Source of the DNA: Ruegeria lacuscaerulensis
GTDB lineage: Bacteria > Pseudomonadota > Alphaproteobacteria > Rhodobacterales > Rhodobacteraceae
NCBI RefSeq assembly: GCF_013033355.1
Contig: NZ_WQDY01000008.1
Span: 124,001-188,000, forward strand
Direction: 5' to 3'
DNA: 64,000 nt
In this document: positions 25,508 through 34,848 of the stretch, in pieces
Layout: each line of letters begins with the position of its first letter
Position numbering within the stretch: position 1 is the stretch's first letter
Position numbers and translations under genes: made by a program
Notes under the pieces: generated by a model
What the model was told of the DNA's origin: nothing
What the model saw: only the letters and a program-made list of their open reading frames with translations
Database searches by the model: none

Positions 25508-26068
25508 ATGCGGAATACTCTTGCCCTTATCCTGACCCTCGGCGCTGCCAGCCCAGCGCTGGCCGCAAGTGGCCCGTTCTTCTCGCTTGGCAACACCGAC
25601 TTTGTGGTCCTGCTGGGCTTCATCGTGTTCATCGCGGTTCTGTTCTACTTCAAGGTGCCCGGCATGATCGGTGGCGCGCTGGACAAGCGGGCCGAAGGCA
25701 TCAAGTCCGAACTGGACGAAGCCCGCGCCCTGCACGAAGAAGCGCGTAGCTTGCTGGCCTCGTATGAGCGCAAGCAGCGTGAAGTGCAGTCTCAGGCGGA
25801 TGCTATTGTGGCCGCTGCCAAGGACGACGCGGTATTGGCAGCTGAACAAGCCAAGGTCGATCTGGAGAAGTCCATTGCTCGTCGTTTGGCGGCAGCACAG
25901 GACCAGATCGCATCGGCGGAGGCTTCTGCCGTGAAAGAGGTGCGCGATCAGGCCATCACCGTTGCTGTTTCCGCAGCCAACGCGGTTCTGGTAAAGCAGA
26001 TGACAGCTACGCAGGCCAACAAGCTGATCGACGCGGCCATCGCGGATGTAGGCGAAAAGCTGCACTGA
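25508..26068 (+). CDS. atpF: F0F1 ATP synthase subunit b
   Basis: A 186-residue peripheral-stalk subunit. It begins with a signal-like hydrophobic segment ending in SPALAAS, then the membrane helix DFVVLLGFIVFIAVLFYFKV, and a long coiled coil that reaches the F1 head. ALDKRAEGIKSELDEARALHE is typical of the b subunit. It lies five bases after b' and is followed by a strong hairpin that closes the operon. Confidence 0.94.
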   Translation: MRNTLALILTLGAASPALAASGPFFSLGNTDFVVLLGFIVFIAVLFYFKVPGMIGGALDKRAEGIKSELDEARALHEEARSLLASYERKQREVQSQADAIVAAAKDDAVLAAEQAKVDLEKSIARRLAAAQDQIASAEASAVKEVRDQAITVAVSAANAVLVKQMTATQANKLIDAAIADVGEKLH

Positions 26069-26088
26069 CCGCTGAACATAATTCGAAA

Positions 26089-26120
26089 CCTTGACCCGAA
26101 AGCCCGCTTTCGGGTCAAGG
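26089..26120 (+). terminator. Hairpin closing the ATP synthase F0 operon
   Basis: A perfect 14-base-pair stem (CCTTGACCCGAAAG against CTTTCGGGTCAAGG) with a four-base CCCG loop, 20 bases after the atpF stop. The following bases are only weakly T-rich, so it may act as a terminator or as an RNA-stabilising end. Confidence 0.75.
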
Positions 26121-26159
26121 CGCTTTGAAAGACCCCTCGCCTGAATTGCTGGAATTTTG

Positions 26160-26975
26160 ATGAACATTCTCGGCATTGTTCGAAATGGTGGAGAATCCCT
26201 GACCGCAACGCTCTTGCGCATCGAACAGCTGCGGGCGCACCTTGAGAGCAGCCGCGTGATCATCGCGACCAACGATAATAAAGACAATACCGACGACATC
26301 CTACAAGATTACGCGGCTCAGAACGCGGGAGTAGATGTGCTCTTTCTGGACAGTATGTTGGACCTGTTCGATGAACGCGTAGAGCGTATTGCCGTCGCCA
26401 GAAATGCAGTTCTTGAACGTCTTCTTGCCACCAATCCGGTCCATCCTTTGACACTGGTTCTTGATATGGACGGACCCAATACGCAAATGGAACCAAATCA
26501 GGTGTTGAACGCGGCAGCGCGTCGGGTGCCACAATGGGACGCCGTGTTTGCCAACTCATTGCCTGCATATTATGACCTTTACGCGTTGCGATGTGCGGGC
26601 TGGAGCGACCAAGACCCGTGGCGAGAGCTTACGGCGCTAACGCGACCACGGATGTTTCGCAGTGTCTGGTGGCGACGGATGCAGCGGAAAATCATCTATA
26701 ATCGTCAATACTCAATACCAACCGACGCGCCTCTGATTGAGGTGGAGAGTGCTTTCGGCGGGTTGGGCTTGTATAAGACCGAAGCTTTGCGCGGTGCGAC
26801 GTACCAGCCACGGGATGAGACCGGTCAAATCACCTGCGAGCATACGACTCTGCATCATTCGCTGCGAAGCGCGGGAAAACGTCTTTTTATTGACCCCGGT
26901 CTTATGACTTTGGCACAGGCCGAGCATATGGGCCCCGGCAGCGGAAAGCGCATTCCAAAGAAGCTGTTGCAATGA
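26160..26975 (+). CDS. Glycosyltransferase, Cap59-like (GT69-type)
   Basis: A 271-residue cytosolic protein resembling fungal and bacterial Cap59-type mannosyltransferases: MNILGIVRNGGESLTATLLRIEQL at the start, RVERIAVARNAVLERLLA, a LVLDMDGPNTQ block that may act as the metal-binding DxD region, and WDAVFANSLPAYYDLYALR. No signal or membrane segment. The base composition is more AT-rich than the ATP synthase genes just before. The ATG at 26160 lacks a good ribosome site. Followed by a second glycosyltransferase on the same strand, so a surface-polysaccharide role is likely. Confidence 0.7.
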   Translation: MNILGIVRNGGESLTATLLRIEQLRAHLESSRVIIATNDNKDNTDDILQDYAAQNAGVDVLFLDSMLDLFDERVERIAVARNAVLERLLATNPVHPLTLVLDMDGPNTQMEPNQVLNAAARRVPQWDAVFANSLPAYYDLYALRCAGWSDQDPWRELTALTRPRMFRSVWWRRMQRKIIYNRQYSIPTDAPLIEVESAFGGLGLYKTEALRGATYQPRDETGQITCEHTTLHHSLRSAGKRLFIDPGLMTLAQAEHMGPGSGKRIPKKLLQ

Positions 26976-27057
26976 TCAGATTGTCAGAAATGATGCAGTC
27001 GCACAGAAACCCTTTTGCTGCACCAATGCAGCTTGGTCTTGGGTGGTAGGATTACGC

Positions 27058-27918
27058 ATGACGAATATGCCCAAGATAAGTCTGGTCGTTCCAAACCTGA
27101 ACTGCGCCGAATTTCTCGAGCAGACCATTACGTCAATTGTCAGCCAGTCTTACCCCAATCTTGAGCTGATCTTGTCGGATGGGGGAAGCACAGACGGGTC
27201 GCTTGATATTGTCGAAAGATATCGCGGCGCATTCACACTTATCATATCCGAGCCAGATACCGGGCAAGCCAACGCGGTCAACAAGGGGTTTGCTCTCGCC
27301 ACTGGCGAGGTCATGGGGTGGATCAATTCCGATGATGTCCTAATGCCGGGTGGGCTCGGACTTGTTGGGTCTCTTTTTGCGCTAAAGTCAAAGTTGGACT
27401 GGGTGACGGGTAAGCTCACGACGATAGACGAGGCAGGGCGTATCTTGGCCTCTCGACGCCCAAGACCAATTTCGTATCAACGGTTTCTTGCGGGCGACTA
27501 TCAGTGGGTGCAGCAGGAGTCGACATTTTGGCGACGCAGCCTTTGGGACAAAGCCGGAGGACAACTTGACGAGCGCCTGTCCTTGGCTGTGGATGGCGAA
27601 CTTTGGCTGCGGTTCTCACGCTACGCTGAACTGATCCCCGTTCACGACAAGATCGGTGCGTTTCGGTTCCGCACAGGCCAACGTTCAGAAGCAATAGACG
27701 CCTATCATGCAGAAATGCTGGCTGTAATAGCCAACGAAAAGCAGAGTGCAGATAGCCCTGACGCCGTTACGAAATCCGTTCTGGCCGCGCCTACCAAGCT
27801 GCGGAGTTGGTCCGAAGCTGATAGCAGTTTCCCGGGACTGATCAATTGCGATCCAAAACCGATAAAGAGCTTGAGTCTTTGGAAGCACAGGTTTGCACGA
27901 GTTATTCGCAAGCTGTGA
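27058..27918 (+). CDS. Glycosyltransferase family 2
   Basis: A 286-residue GT-A enzyme. It begins KISLVVPNLNCAEFLEQTITSIVSQSYPNLELILSDGGSTDGS, with the nucleotide-binding region, and has GWINSDDVLMPGGLGL with the SDD metal-binding triad and WVQQESTFWRRSLWDKAGG for acceptor binding. No membrane segment is seen. The ATG at 27058 has GGTAGG upstream. It probably adds a sugar to a surface polysaccharide with its upstream partner. Its stop lies 35 bases before the convergent FadR-type gene. Confidence 0.86.
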   Translation: MTNMPKISLVVPNLNCAEFLEQTITSIVSQSYPNLELILSDGGSTDGSLDIVERYRGAFTLIISEPDTGQANAVNKGFALATGEVMGWINSDDVLMPGGLGLVGSLFALKSKLDWVTGKLTTIDEAGRILASRRPRPISYQRFLAGDYQWVQQESTFWRRSLWDKAGGQLDERLSLAVDGELWLRFSRYAELIPVHDKIGAFRFRTGQRSEAIDAYHAEMLAVIANEKQSADSPDAVTKSVLAAPTKLRSWSEADSSFPGLINCDPKPIKSLSLWKHRFARVIRKL

Positions 27919-27953
27919 CCATTGCTGAAACTCAGGCGGTGCCGCGTACCAGG

Positions 27954-28718
27954 TCAGCGTGTTTCGTGATCCAGCCGTTGCCTTGCGATTTCTTCGTTTC
28001 GTAGGGCTTTTTGGTGATCCTGTGTGCATTGCTGAACGAAATTCAAGTGTCTCTGGACGGCTTTGCGGGCACCTTCTGGGTCACGCGCCTGTAGCGCGGT
28101 ATTGATCGCTCGATGCTGGTCCAAGATGGCTTCTCGGGTTGTGCGCTGATTGAACATCATTTGGCGGTTGTAAAAGACGCCCTGTCGCAACAGATCGAAC
28201 ATCGACCGCATCATATGCAGCATCACGACGTTGTGGCTGGCCTCGATGATGGCCATGTGGAATTGGGCGTCCAGATTAGCTTCATCTTCCGGCGCATTGC
28301 GGGCATGGGCGGCCTCCATCTTTTCAAAAATCGTCTGGACGACTTTCAAGTCGCTTTCAGAACCCATTCTCGCTGCGCGCTCAGCTGCCAAGCCCTCCAT
28401 ATCCCGTCGGAATGAGAGATAATCGAAAACAGCCTCTTCATGGCTGCCGAACAGTCGGATCAGAGCAGGGGAAAACGCCGAGCCCAAGACCTCGGCGACG
28501 TATATGCCCGAGCCTGCTTTGGCCGTCAGCAACCCTTGTTCTTGCAGTTCCGAAATCGCATCCCGCAGCGACGGCCGCGACACGCCCAGTCGCTCGGCCA
28601 TTTCACGCTCGGCAGGAAGTCGTTCACCCGGACGCAGGATGCCCCGAAGGATTAGCAGTTCGATCTGTCGAACCACCGCGATCGATAGCTTTTCGGTCTG
28701 AATTTTTTGAAAGGGCAT
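27954..28718 (-). CDS. GntR/FadR-family transcriptional regulator
   Basis: A 254-residue regulator with an N-terminal winged helix (LPAEREMAERLGVSRPSLRDAISELQEQG) and a C-terminal all-helical FCD domain. The domain has the metal- and effector-binding pattern DAQFHMAIIEASHNVVMLHMM. Members often sense carboxylic acids with a metal. It is divergent from an aminotransferase gene over 146 bases that include a palindromic site, so it probably controls that gene and itself. Confidence 0.9.
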   Translation of the reverse strand: MPFQKIQTEKLSIAVVRQIELLILRGILRPGERLPAEREMAERLGVSRPSLRDAISELQEQGLLTAKAGSGIYVAEVLGSAFSPALIRLFGSHEEAVFDYLSFRRDMEGLAAERAARMGSESDLKVVQTIFEKMEAAHARNAPEDEANLDAQFHMAIIEASHNVVMLHMMRSMFDLLRQGVFYNRQMMFNQRTTREAILDQHRAINTALQARDPEGARKAVQRHLNFVQQCTQDHQKALRNEEIARQRLDHETR

Positions 28719-28736
28719 CGGGACACTTTTCCAGAT

Positions 28737-28755
28737 TGGTCAAATCATATGACCA
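28737..28755. promoter_or_regulatory. Candidate FadR-type operator
   Basis: Inverted repeat TGGTCA and TGACCA with seven bases between, 19 bases upstream of the regulator start and about 110 bases upstream of the aminotransferase. TGGT/ACCA half-sites are known for FadR-family proteins. The link to this regulator is by position. Confidence 0.5.
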
Positions 28756-28864
28756 CGGATTCAGGCCCGGTTCAAGAATGCCTAGAAAGGACATAACATT
28801 ACTAGGTCAGCAATATTGACATTAATTCATTATCTATTACGCTGCCTCTAAACGGAGGAGCCTT

Positions 28865-30058
28865 ATGTCAACGCCAGATTTGTTTGCGACCAGGGCCTCA
28901 CGGATGAAAGCCTCAGAGATTCGTGAATTGCTGAAGCTGCTGGATCAGCCGGGGATTATCTCGTTTGCCGGGGGTATTCCCGACCCGGCTTTGTTTCCTG
29001 CAGATGCCTTTGCAAATGCGTTCCAATCGTGCCTTGGAGATGGGCCTCATGCGCTCCAATATTCGGTCAGCGAAGGATATCTTCCCCTTCGTGAATGGCT
29101 TGTCGGACATATGCAGCAGATCGGAATCGAATGTTCCGCGGAAAACATCCTGATCACCTCGGGTTCGCAGCAAGCGCTGGATTATTTAGGAAAACTTTAC
29201 CTGTCCCCCGGAGATACAGCTTTGGTTGGCTGGCCGACCTATCTGGGCGCAATCAACGCATTCGACGCATATGAGCCCTGTTTTGATCGGTTGGACTTGA
29301 AGGCGAACCGCCGGGCGGCTGAATATGCAGCTGCGTCCGGTGATGGAAAGATCAAATTCGCTTATTTGTCCCCGGATTTCGCAAACCCGACGGGTGAAAC
29401 TGTTGACCGCGCTACACGTGAGTCACTGCTTGATCTTGCTGAGGACCTGAATATCGCAGTGATCGAGGATGGCGCGTATCAGGCCTTGCGCTATGACGGC
29501 GAAGACATTCCGCCGATTCTTGCCTTGGAGCTTGCCCGAAAGGGAACGATCGAGGCGTGCCGGACAGTCTATTGCGGCAGTTTTTCGAAGACACTGTCGC
29601 CCGGTTTGCGCGTGGGTTGGGTTGTTGCTTCGCGAGAGGTCATTTCGCAGTTGGTTTTGGTCAAACAGGCGGCTGATCTGCATTCGCCAACGATCAATCA
29701 GATGTCGATCAACGAAGTAGCACGTGCTTGTTTCGACACGCACATCTTGCGTGTGCGGGCAACGTATCGCCGGCGGCGCGATGCGATGCTGGACACTTTG
29801 CGGCAGGAAATGCCCGAAGGGGTGCAATGGACCAAGCCCGAAGGCGGAATGTTCGTCTGGTTGACCTTGCCTCAAGCACATGACGGAGCCGATCTTTTGT
29901 CACGGTCGTTGGAAACGGTACAGCTGGCTTTTGTACCTGGGCGCGCATTTTTTCCTGATGGCTCGGGTCGGAATACAATCCGGTTGAGTTTTTCCAATTC
30001 AGACGAGGCCACGATACGAGAGGGTATTAAACGTCTGGGTCAGGTTCTGCGCCACTAG
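28865..30058 (+). CDS. PLP-dependent aminotransferase, class I/II (2-aminoadipate-type)
   Basis: A 397-residue pyridoxal-phosphate enzyme. The PLP-binding lysine lies in YCGSFSKTLSPGLRVGWVV. Other fold I landmarks are GIISFAGGIPDPALFP near the start, ITSGSQQALDYLGKLYLSPGD, and YLSPDFANPTGETVD. The ISFAGGIPDP start is typical of the LysN/2-aminoadipate transaminase branch, which accepts several amino acids. AGGAGCC precedes the ATG. Divergent regulator suggests inducible amino-acid catabolism. Confidence 0.88.
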   Translation: MSTPDLFATRASRMKASEIRELLKLLDQPGIISFAGGIPDPALFPADAFANAFQSCLGDGPHALQYSVSEGYLPLREWLVGHMQQIGIECSAENILITSGSQQALDYLGKLYLSPGDTALVGWPTYLGAINAFDAYEPCFDRLDLKANRRAAEYAAASGDGKIKFAYLSPDFANPTGETVDRATRESLLDLAEDLNIAVIEDGAYQALRYDGEDIPPILALELARKGTIEACRTVYCGSFSKTLSPGLRVGWVVASREVISQLVLVKQAADLHSPTINQMSINEVARACFDTHILRVRATYRRRRDAMLDTLRQEMPEGVQWTKPEGGMFVWLTLPQAHDGADLLSRSLETVQLAFVPGRAFFPDGSGRNTIRLSFSNSDEATIREGIKRLGQVLRH

Positions 30059-30099
30059 TGGAAAGGGTTTGTTAACCATTCCACCTCACCATAGAGAAC

Positions 30100-30507
30100 A
30101 TGATCCGATACTTCGCCCTGCTGGTCCTGGCTGCATGTTCGGCGGGCACGCCTCATTTCCGCGATGTGCCCGCGACGCGTGTGGCGGTGAATGGTAGCGT
30201 CTTTGATGTGCGCGTGCGTGATGATCTGGCCGAAGCAGTGCGGGTGAACATTCAATACGCCCCGCGGCTCGGGCCGATCCGTGGTCGCGCTGCTCAGGCG
30301 ATGGCACAGGTGTCGGGGTGCCCAATTCTGGATGTGCTAGGCGATGCCGCTGTGACGGTTGGGGTGTTGGGTTGCGACCGAGAGGTGGGTGAGCGCTTGC
30401 TGCAGACTGCGGTGGCCATCCCGAACTACGAATGCGTGGACACAGGTATTTTCGATCACATCGGCGATGGCTACGGTTATCAGGTGTTCGAGTGTACTGC
30501 ATACTGA
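30100..30507 (+). CDS. Small predicted lipoprotein upstream of smc
   Basis: A 135-residue protein whose first residues MIRYFALLVLAACSAG form a short signal with a lipobox (LAAC), so it is probably anchored in the envelope. The mature part has three more cysteines (GCPILDV, LGCDRE, YECVDTG and a final FECTAY) in an otherwise ordinary sequence. I recognise no family, but the pattern is of a conserved roseobacterial hypothetical. It precedes smc by 134 bases. Confidence 0.7.
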   Translation: MIRYFALLVLAACSAGTPHFRDVPATRVAVNGSVFDVRVRDDLAEAVRVNIQYAPRLGPIRGRAAQAMAQVSGCPILDVLGDAAVTVGVLGCDREVGERLLQTAVAIPNYECVDTGIFDHIGDGYGYQVFECTAY

Positions 30508-30641
30508 CATACGCGAATTCCTGCGTATTTTGCCAAGATATTGTGGATAACTTGGGTTGATATCCCATATCCTGCGCAAGTTCGTTGACTCGACCCCAAT
30601 CCGTTGCGCAGACTTCCAGCGTATAGGAATCACGGGACTCA

Positions 30642-33600
30642 TTGCCTTTGCGTTTTAGCAAACTCAAACTCACCGGCTTCAAAAGCTTTGTCGATCCGAC
30701 CGATCTGATTATCGCGGACGGGCTGACCGGTGTGGTGGGACCGAATGGTTGCGGCAAGTCCAACCTGTTAGAGGCGCTGCGCTGGGTGATGGGCGAAAAC
30801 CGCCCCAAATCCATGCGCGGCGGCGCGATGGAAGATGTGATTTTCGCCGGGGCGGCCACGCGGCCCGCGCGCAACTTTGCCGAAGTGGTCCTGACCATGG
30901 ACAATTCGGAACGGCTGGCGCCTTCGGGGTTCAATGACACCGATCAGTTGGAGATCATCCGCCGGATCACCCGCGATGTGGGCAGCGCCTACAAGACCAA
31001 CGGCAAGGATGTGCGGGCGCGCGATGTTCAGATGCTGTTCGCGGATGCCTCAACGGGGGCGCATTCGCCCGCGCTGGTAGGGCAGAACCGGATCGCCGAG
31101 CTGATCAACGCCAAACCCCGCGCTCGGCGGCGCATTCTGGAAGAGGCCGCCGGGATCTCGGGTCTCTATCAACGTCGGCATGAAGCCGAGCTGAAGCTGA
31201 AGGGCACGGAATCCAACCTGACTCGCGTTGATGACGTGTTGGAACAGTTGGGCACGCAGCTGGCGCAATTGGCGCGTCAGGCCCGTCAGGCTGCGCGCTA
31301 TCGCGAGATTGGTGAGCAGCTGCGGCAAGCCGAAGGGATGCTGCTGTACCGCCGCTGGAAAGAGGCCGACATGGCCCGTCAACAGGCCGAGGAAAAGCTG
31401 CGCGACCGGATCACCGAAGCCTCGCGCGCCGAGGCCGAGGCGCGCGCCGCCGCTGCCAAACGTGCCGAGATTGAGGAAACCCTGCCGCCCCTGCGCGAGG
31501 AAGAGGCCATCTCAGCCGCTGTGTTGCAACGTCAGCAGGTGCAGCGTGACCAGCTTTCAGATCAGGAAACCCGCGCGCGTCAAACGATTGAAACCCTGAC
31601 CAACCGTATTCAACAACTTGGCAATGATATCGAGCGTGAAAGCGGTTTGAACCGTGACGCGGGCCAGATGATCGAACGCCTGGAATGGGAAGCCCGCGAG
31701 CTGGCCAAGGCGGCTGAAGGTCACGATGACAAGGTGGCCGAGGCGGCGGAAATCGCGCGTGAGGCGGCCTCGGTGCTGCAGGACCGCGAGGATCACCTCT
31801 CGCAGCAGACCGAGGATATGGCCCGTCTGGTCGCCCGTCACCAATCGGCGCAACGTTTGGTCGAGGACAGCCGCAAAACGCTGGCCCGGTCCGAGGGCGA
31901 AGAAGAAAAGGCGCGCGGTGCCGTGAATGAGGCGCGTGAGGCGTTGACCCGCGCGGCCGAGGCGTTCGAGGCCGCGCAAGAGGGTGAAGAAGAAGCCCGC
32001 GAGGCCGCCGAGGCCGCCGAGGAGGCACTGGCTGCCGCCGATGAGCTGCGCAGCGAGACGCAGGCGCGTGAGGCTGAAGCTCGCGCGCAACGGTCCGAGG
32101 CAGAGGGTGAGTTGGGGGCCATTCGGGCCGAGACCACCGCTTTGGCCAAGCTGGTTGAACGTGACACCGCTGAGGGCGGGCAGGTGATGGACCTGCTGCG
32201 TGTTGCCCCGGGCTATGAAAAGGCGCTGGGTGCCGCGCTGGCGGATGATCTGCGCGCGCCTTTGGTCGACGGTGATGGGCCATCGGGCTGGGTGGAGGTC
32301 GCGGGGTACGACGCGGATCAGCCCTTGCCTGAAGGAGCTGGGCCTCTGGCGCTGCATGTGTCGGGGCCGGACCGCCTTAGCCGTCGGATCGCACAGATCG
32401 GGCTGGTTGATGCAGATCAGGGCGCGCGGTTGCAGGCGGCGTTGAAACCCGGTCAGCGGCTGGTGTCGCGCTCGGGCGATCTGTGGCGCTGGGACGGGTT
32501 CCGCGCCTGGGCCGAGGACGCGCCGAGTGCCGCCGCGCTGCGGCTTGAACAGCTAAACAAGCTGGAAGCGTTGAAACAGGAACTCACCCGGACCGAAGCG
32601 CAGGCCGATGGCGCGCGGGCGGCGCATGAGGCCCTGTCGCAGCAACTGGCCGACGTGACCGAGGCTGACCGCCGTGCGCGCGACGCCCGACGGGCCGCCG
32701 ATCAACGTATGGCCGAAACTGCACGCGCGCTCAGTCGGGCCGAGGCGGATCGCAATCTGGCGCAGGGCAAGCTGGAAACCCTGACGCTGGCCGTGGATCG
32801 CCACAAGGAAGACGCCATGTCCGCCCGCGCCCAACTGCGCGAGGCCGAGGGCGCGCTGGCCGGATTGGGCGATCTGGACAGCGCCCGAGCTCAGGTCGAA
32901 GACATCAAACAAACGGTCGAGGCCGCGCGGATCACCATGCTGACCCATCGCTCGACCCATGACGAATTGCGCCGCGAGGGCGAAGCACGGACCCGTCGCA
33001 GCCAGGAGGTCAAGAAAGACCTCAGCGGCTGGAAGCACCGGTTGGAGACAGCGGAAAAACGTATCTCGGAACTGGCTGAGCGTAAGGAAAGCTCTGAGGA
33101 GGAGCTGACCGACGCGATGGCCGCCCCCGGCGAAATCGCTGAGGCGCGCGAAGAACTGAACGAATTGATCGAAGCTGCCGAAGCGCGCCGTGCCGAGGCT
33201 GCGGACCATCTGGCTCAAGCCGAGGCTCAGCAGCGCGAATGGGTGATGGCCGAACGTGATGCGGAACGTCTGGCCTCGGAAGCGCGCGAAAGCCGGGCCG
33301 CCGCCGAGGCGCGCTGTGACGCCGCCAAGGAAAGCGTGACCGCCGCTGCGGAACGCATTGCCGAGGATCAGCAGCTGACCCCGAACCAGTTGTTGAATCA
33401 GCTGGACGTGAACCCGGACCAGATGCCCGCCGCTGACGCGCTGGAGGCCGAGGTTAACCGCCACAAACGCCAGCGCGACGCGATGGGGGCGGTGAACCTG
33501 CGGGCCGAAGAGGACAGCAAAGAAGTCCAGGAAGAATTCGACACGCTGAACAGCGAAAAGGCCGATCTGGAAGAGGCGATCAAAGCCCTGCGCAGCGGCA

Positions 33601-34103
33601 TCGCCAGTCTCAACCGTGAAGGTCGCGAGCGTCTACTGACCGCGTTTGAACAGGTGAACTCGAACTTTGCCATGCTGTTCAAACACCTGTTCGGCGGCGG
33701 TGAGGCCAATCTGGTCATGGTTGAAAGCGACGATCCGCTGGATGCGGGGCTTGAGATTATGTGCCAACCACCGGGCAAGAAACTGTCGACGCTCAGCCTG
33801 TTGTCGGGCGGTGAGCAGACCCTGACCGCGACTGCGCTTATCTTTGGTGTGTTCCTCGCCAACCCCGCGCCGATCTGTGTGCTGGACGAGGTCGATGCGC
33901 CTCTGGACGATGCTAACGTGACGCGTTTCTGCGACCTGCTGGATGAGATGTGCCGCCAGACCGACACGCGGTTCCTGATCATCACCCACCACGCGGTGAC
34001 GATGGCACGGATGGACCGGCTTTTCGGTGTGACCATGCAGGAACAGGGTGTTAGCCAGCTGGTTTCGGTCGACCTGAAAAAGGCCGAACAGATGGTCGCC
34101 TGA
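30642..34103 (+). CDS. smc: Chromosome segregation protein SMC
   Basis: A 1153-residue structural-maintenance-of-chromosomes ATPase that, with ScpA and ScpB, condenses and separates chromosomes. The N-terminus has KLKLTGFKSFVDPTDL and Walker A in GPNGCGKSN. Long coiled coils flank a hinge at about residues 515-640, and the C-terminus holds the signature LSLLSGGEQTLTATAL and Walker B ICVLDEVDAPLDDAN. The conserved N-terminal strand starts at once, so TTG at 30642 must be the start. ScpAB are not in the window. Confidence 0.97.
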   Translation: MPLRFSKLKLTGFKSFVDPTDLIIADGLTGVVGPNGCGKSNLLEALRWVMGENRPKSMRGGAMEDVIFAGAATRPARNFAEVVLTMDNSERLAPSGFNDTDQLEIIRRITRDVGSAYKTNGKDVRARDVQMLFADASTGAHSPALVGQNRIAELINAKPRARRRILEEAAGISGLYQRRHEAELKLKGTESNLTRVDDVLEQLGTQLAQLARQARQAARYREIGEQLRQAEGMLLYRRWKEADMARQQAEEKLRDRITEASRAEAEARAAAAKRAEIEETLPPLREEEAISAAVLQRQQVQRDQLSDQETRARQTIETLTNRIQQLGNDIERESGLNRDAGQMIERLEWEARELAKAAEGHDDKVAEAAEIAREAASVLQDREDHLSQQTEDMARLVARHQSAQRLVEDSRKTLARSEGEEEKARGAVNEAREALTRAAEAFEAAQEGEEEAREAAEAAEEALAAADELRSETQAREAEARAQRSEAEGELGAIRAETTALAKLVERDTAEGGQVMDLLRVAPGYEKALGAALADDLRAPLVDGDGPSGWVEVAGYDADQPLPEGAGPLALHVSGPDRLSRRIAQIGLVDADQGARLQAALKPGQRLVSRSGDLWRWDGFRAWAEDAPSAAALRLEQLNKLEALKQELTRTEAQADGARAAHEALSQQLADVTEADRRARDARRAADQRMAETARALSRAEADRNLAQGKLETLTLAVDRHKEDAMSARAQLREAEGALAGLGDLDSARAQVEDIKQTVEAARITMLTHRSTHDELRREGEARTRRSQEVKKDLSGWKHRLETAEKRISELAERKESSEEELTDAMAAPGEIAEAREELNELIEAAEARRAEAADHLAQAEAQQREWVMAERDAERLASEARESRAAAEARCDAAKESVTAAAERIAEDQQLTPNQLLNQLDVNPDQMPAADALEAEVNRHKRQRDAMGAVNLRAEEDSKEVQEEFDTLNSEKADLEEAIKALRSGIASLNREGRERLLTAFEQVNSNFAMLFKHLFGGGEANLVMVESDDPLDAGLEIMCQPPGKKLSTLSLLSGGEQTLTATALIFGVFLANPAPICVLDEVDAPLDDANVTRFCDLLDEMCRQTDTRFLIITHHAVTMARMDRLFGVTMQEQGVSQLVSVDLKKAEQMVA

Positions 34104-34110
34104 TCTGTCA

Positions 34111-34133
34111 CTGCAACGTTATGCCTGTTGCAG
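34111..34133 (+). terminator. Hairpin after smc
   Basis: Arms CTGCAAC and GTTGCAG with a nine-base loop, eight bases after the smc stop. No T-tract follows, so this may be a weak terminator or an RNA end only. Confidence 0.45.
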
Positions 34134-34157
34134 AGCAGTTCGGTCTAGACTGACTTT

Positions 34158-34508
34158 ATGACGCGCTTTTTGATCCTCGCCTTGCTGAGTGCTGGCCCCG
34201 CCCTTGCCGCCGAATGGCCCACCAAACCCGGAGACGTCCCCCTGTCGCCCGAAGAACTGGATGCCTTGGCTGGACGCACGTTGACCTTCTTTGATGACGG
34301 GCAGGCCAAATTCTCGGCTGGCGGTGCCTATTCCTACACCTACGCCAGCGGAGACGCCGCCTTTGGCACCTATTCCATCGCCGAGGACGGCAGCGTCTGC
34401 ATCGCTTACCGCAACGGGTTCGGTCGCTGCGATCTGTACGTGCGCAGCGGCGACCGTCTGATCCTGATTGACGAAAAAGGGGATCGATATCCGGTCCGGC
34501 CGGAATGA
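34158..34508 (+). CDS. Small exported protein, conserved-looking hypothetical
   Basis: A 116-residue protein with a Sec-type signal peptide (MTRFLILALLSAGPALAAEW, cut after ALA). The mature part has the strand pattern ALAGRTLTFFDDGQAKFS, AYSYTYASGDAAFGTYSI and VCIAYRNGFGRCDLYV with two cysteines that could form a disulfide, and ends VRPE. It resembles small periplasmic beta-sheet proteins found next to smc in related bacteria, but I cannot name a family. Starts 55 bases after smc. Confidence 0.72.
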   Translation: MTRFLILALLSAGPALAAEWPTKPGDVPLSPEELDALAGRTLTFFDDGQAKFSAGGAYSYTYASGDAAFGTYSIAEDGSVCIAYRNGFGRCDLYVRSGDRLILIDEKGDRYPVRPE

Positions 34509-34848
34509 ACCGGATCGGGTGTATCCCTGTTCACATGCCTTTCGGCCACGAAACAAACGAACAAGACGCCCTTGGCGGATACTCGGTCTGAAGGAAATCC
34601 GATCATAGGTATCGGTTGATCCGAAGCGCAGGGACTTTTTTCCAAGTCGTTAGTGCTTGGTGAACGAACCGCTGTCTGAGGCTCAGGTTTCCGCGCATTG
34701 CAGCTCCAAACCACGCGTTCAGCTGAGTGTTGTGCTTTTCAGCATATTTGGGTGGGTTTCAGGTGTGGATATGATGCGCGCTGTGTGTTGAATCGGCATA
34801 TCCCGCGTTGTTCTACTCAACAAGCTTTGCGAGAACTAACCGTTTTTC
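34509..34848. other. Gene-poor, AT-richer spacer
   Basis: About 340 bases with no convincing frame. Base composition drifts toward AT near the end, matching the methyltransferase remnant that follows. I see no repeat, hairpin with T-tract, or tRNA. Confidence 0.45.

Noticed and set aside
31411..32357. Long minus-strand frames inside smc
   Set aside because: Coiled-coil coding with high GC third positions produces open antisense frames; no gene features.
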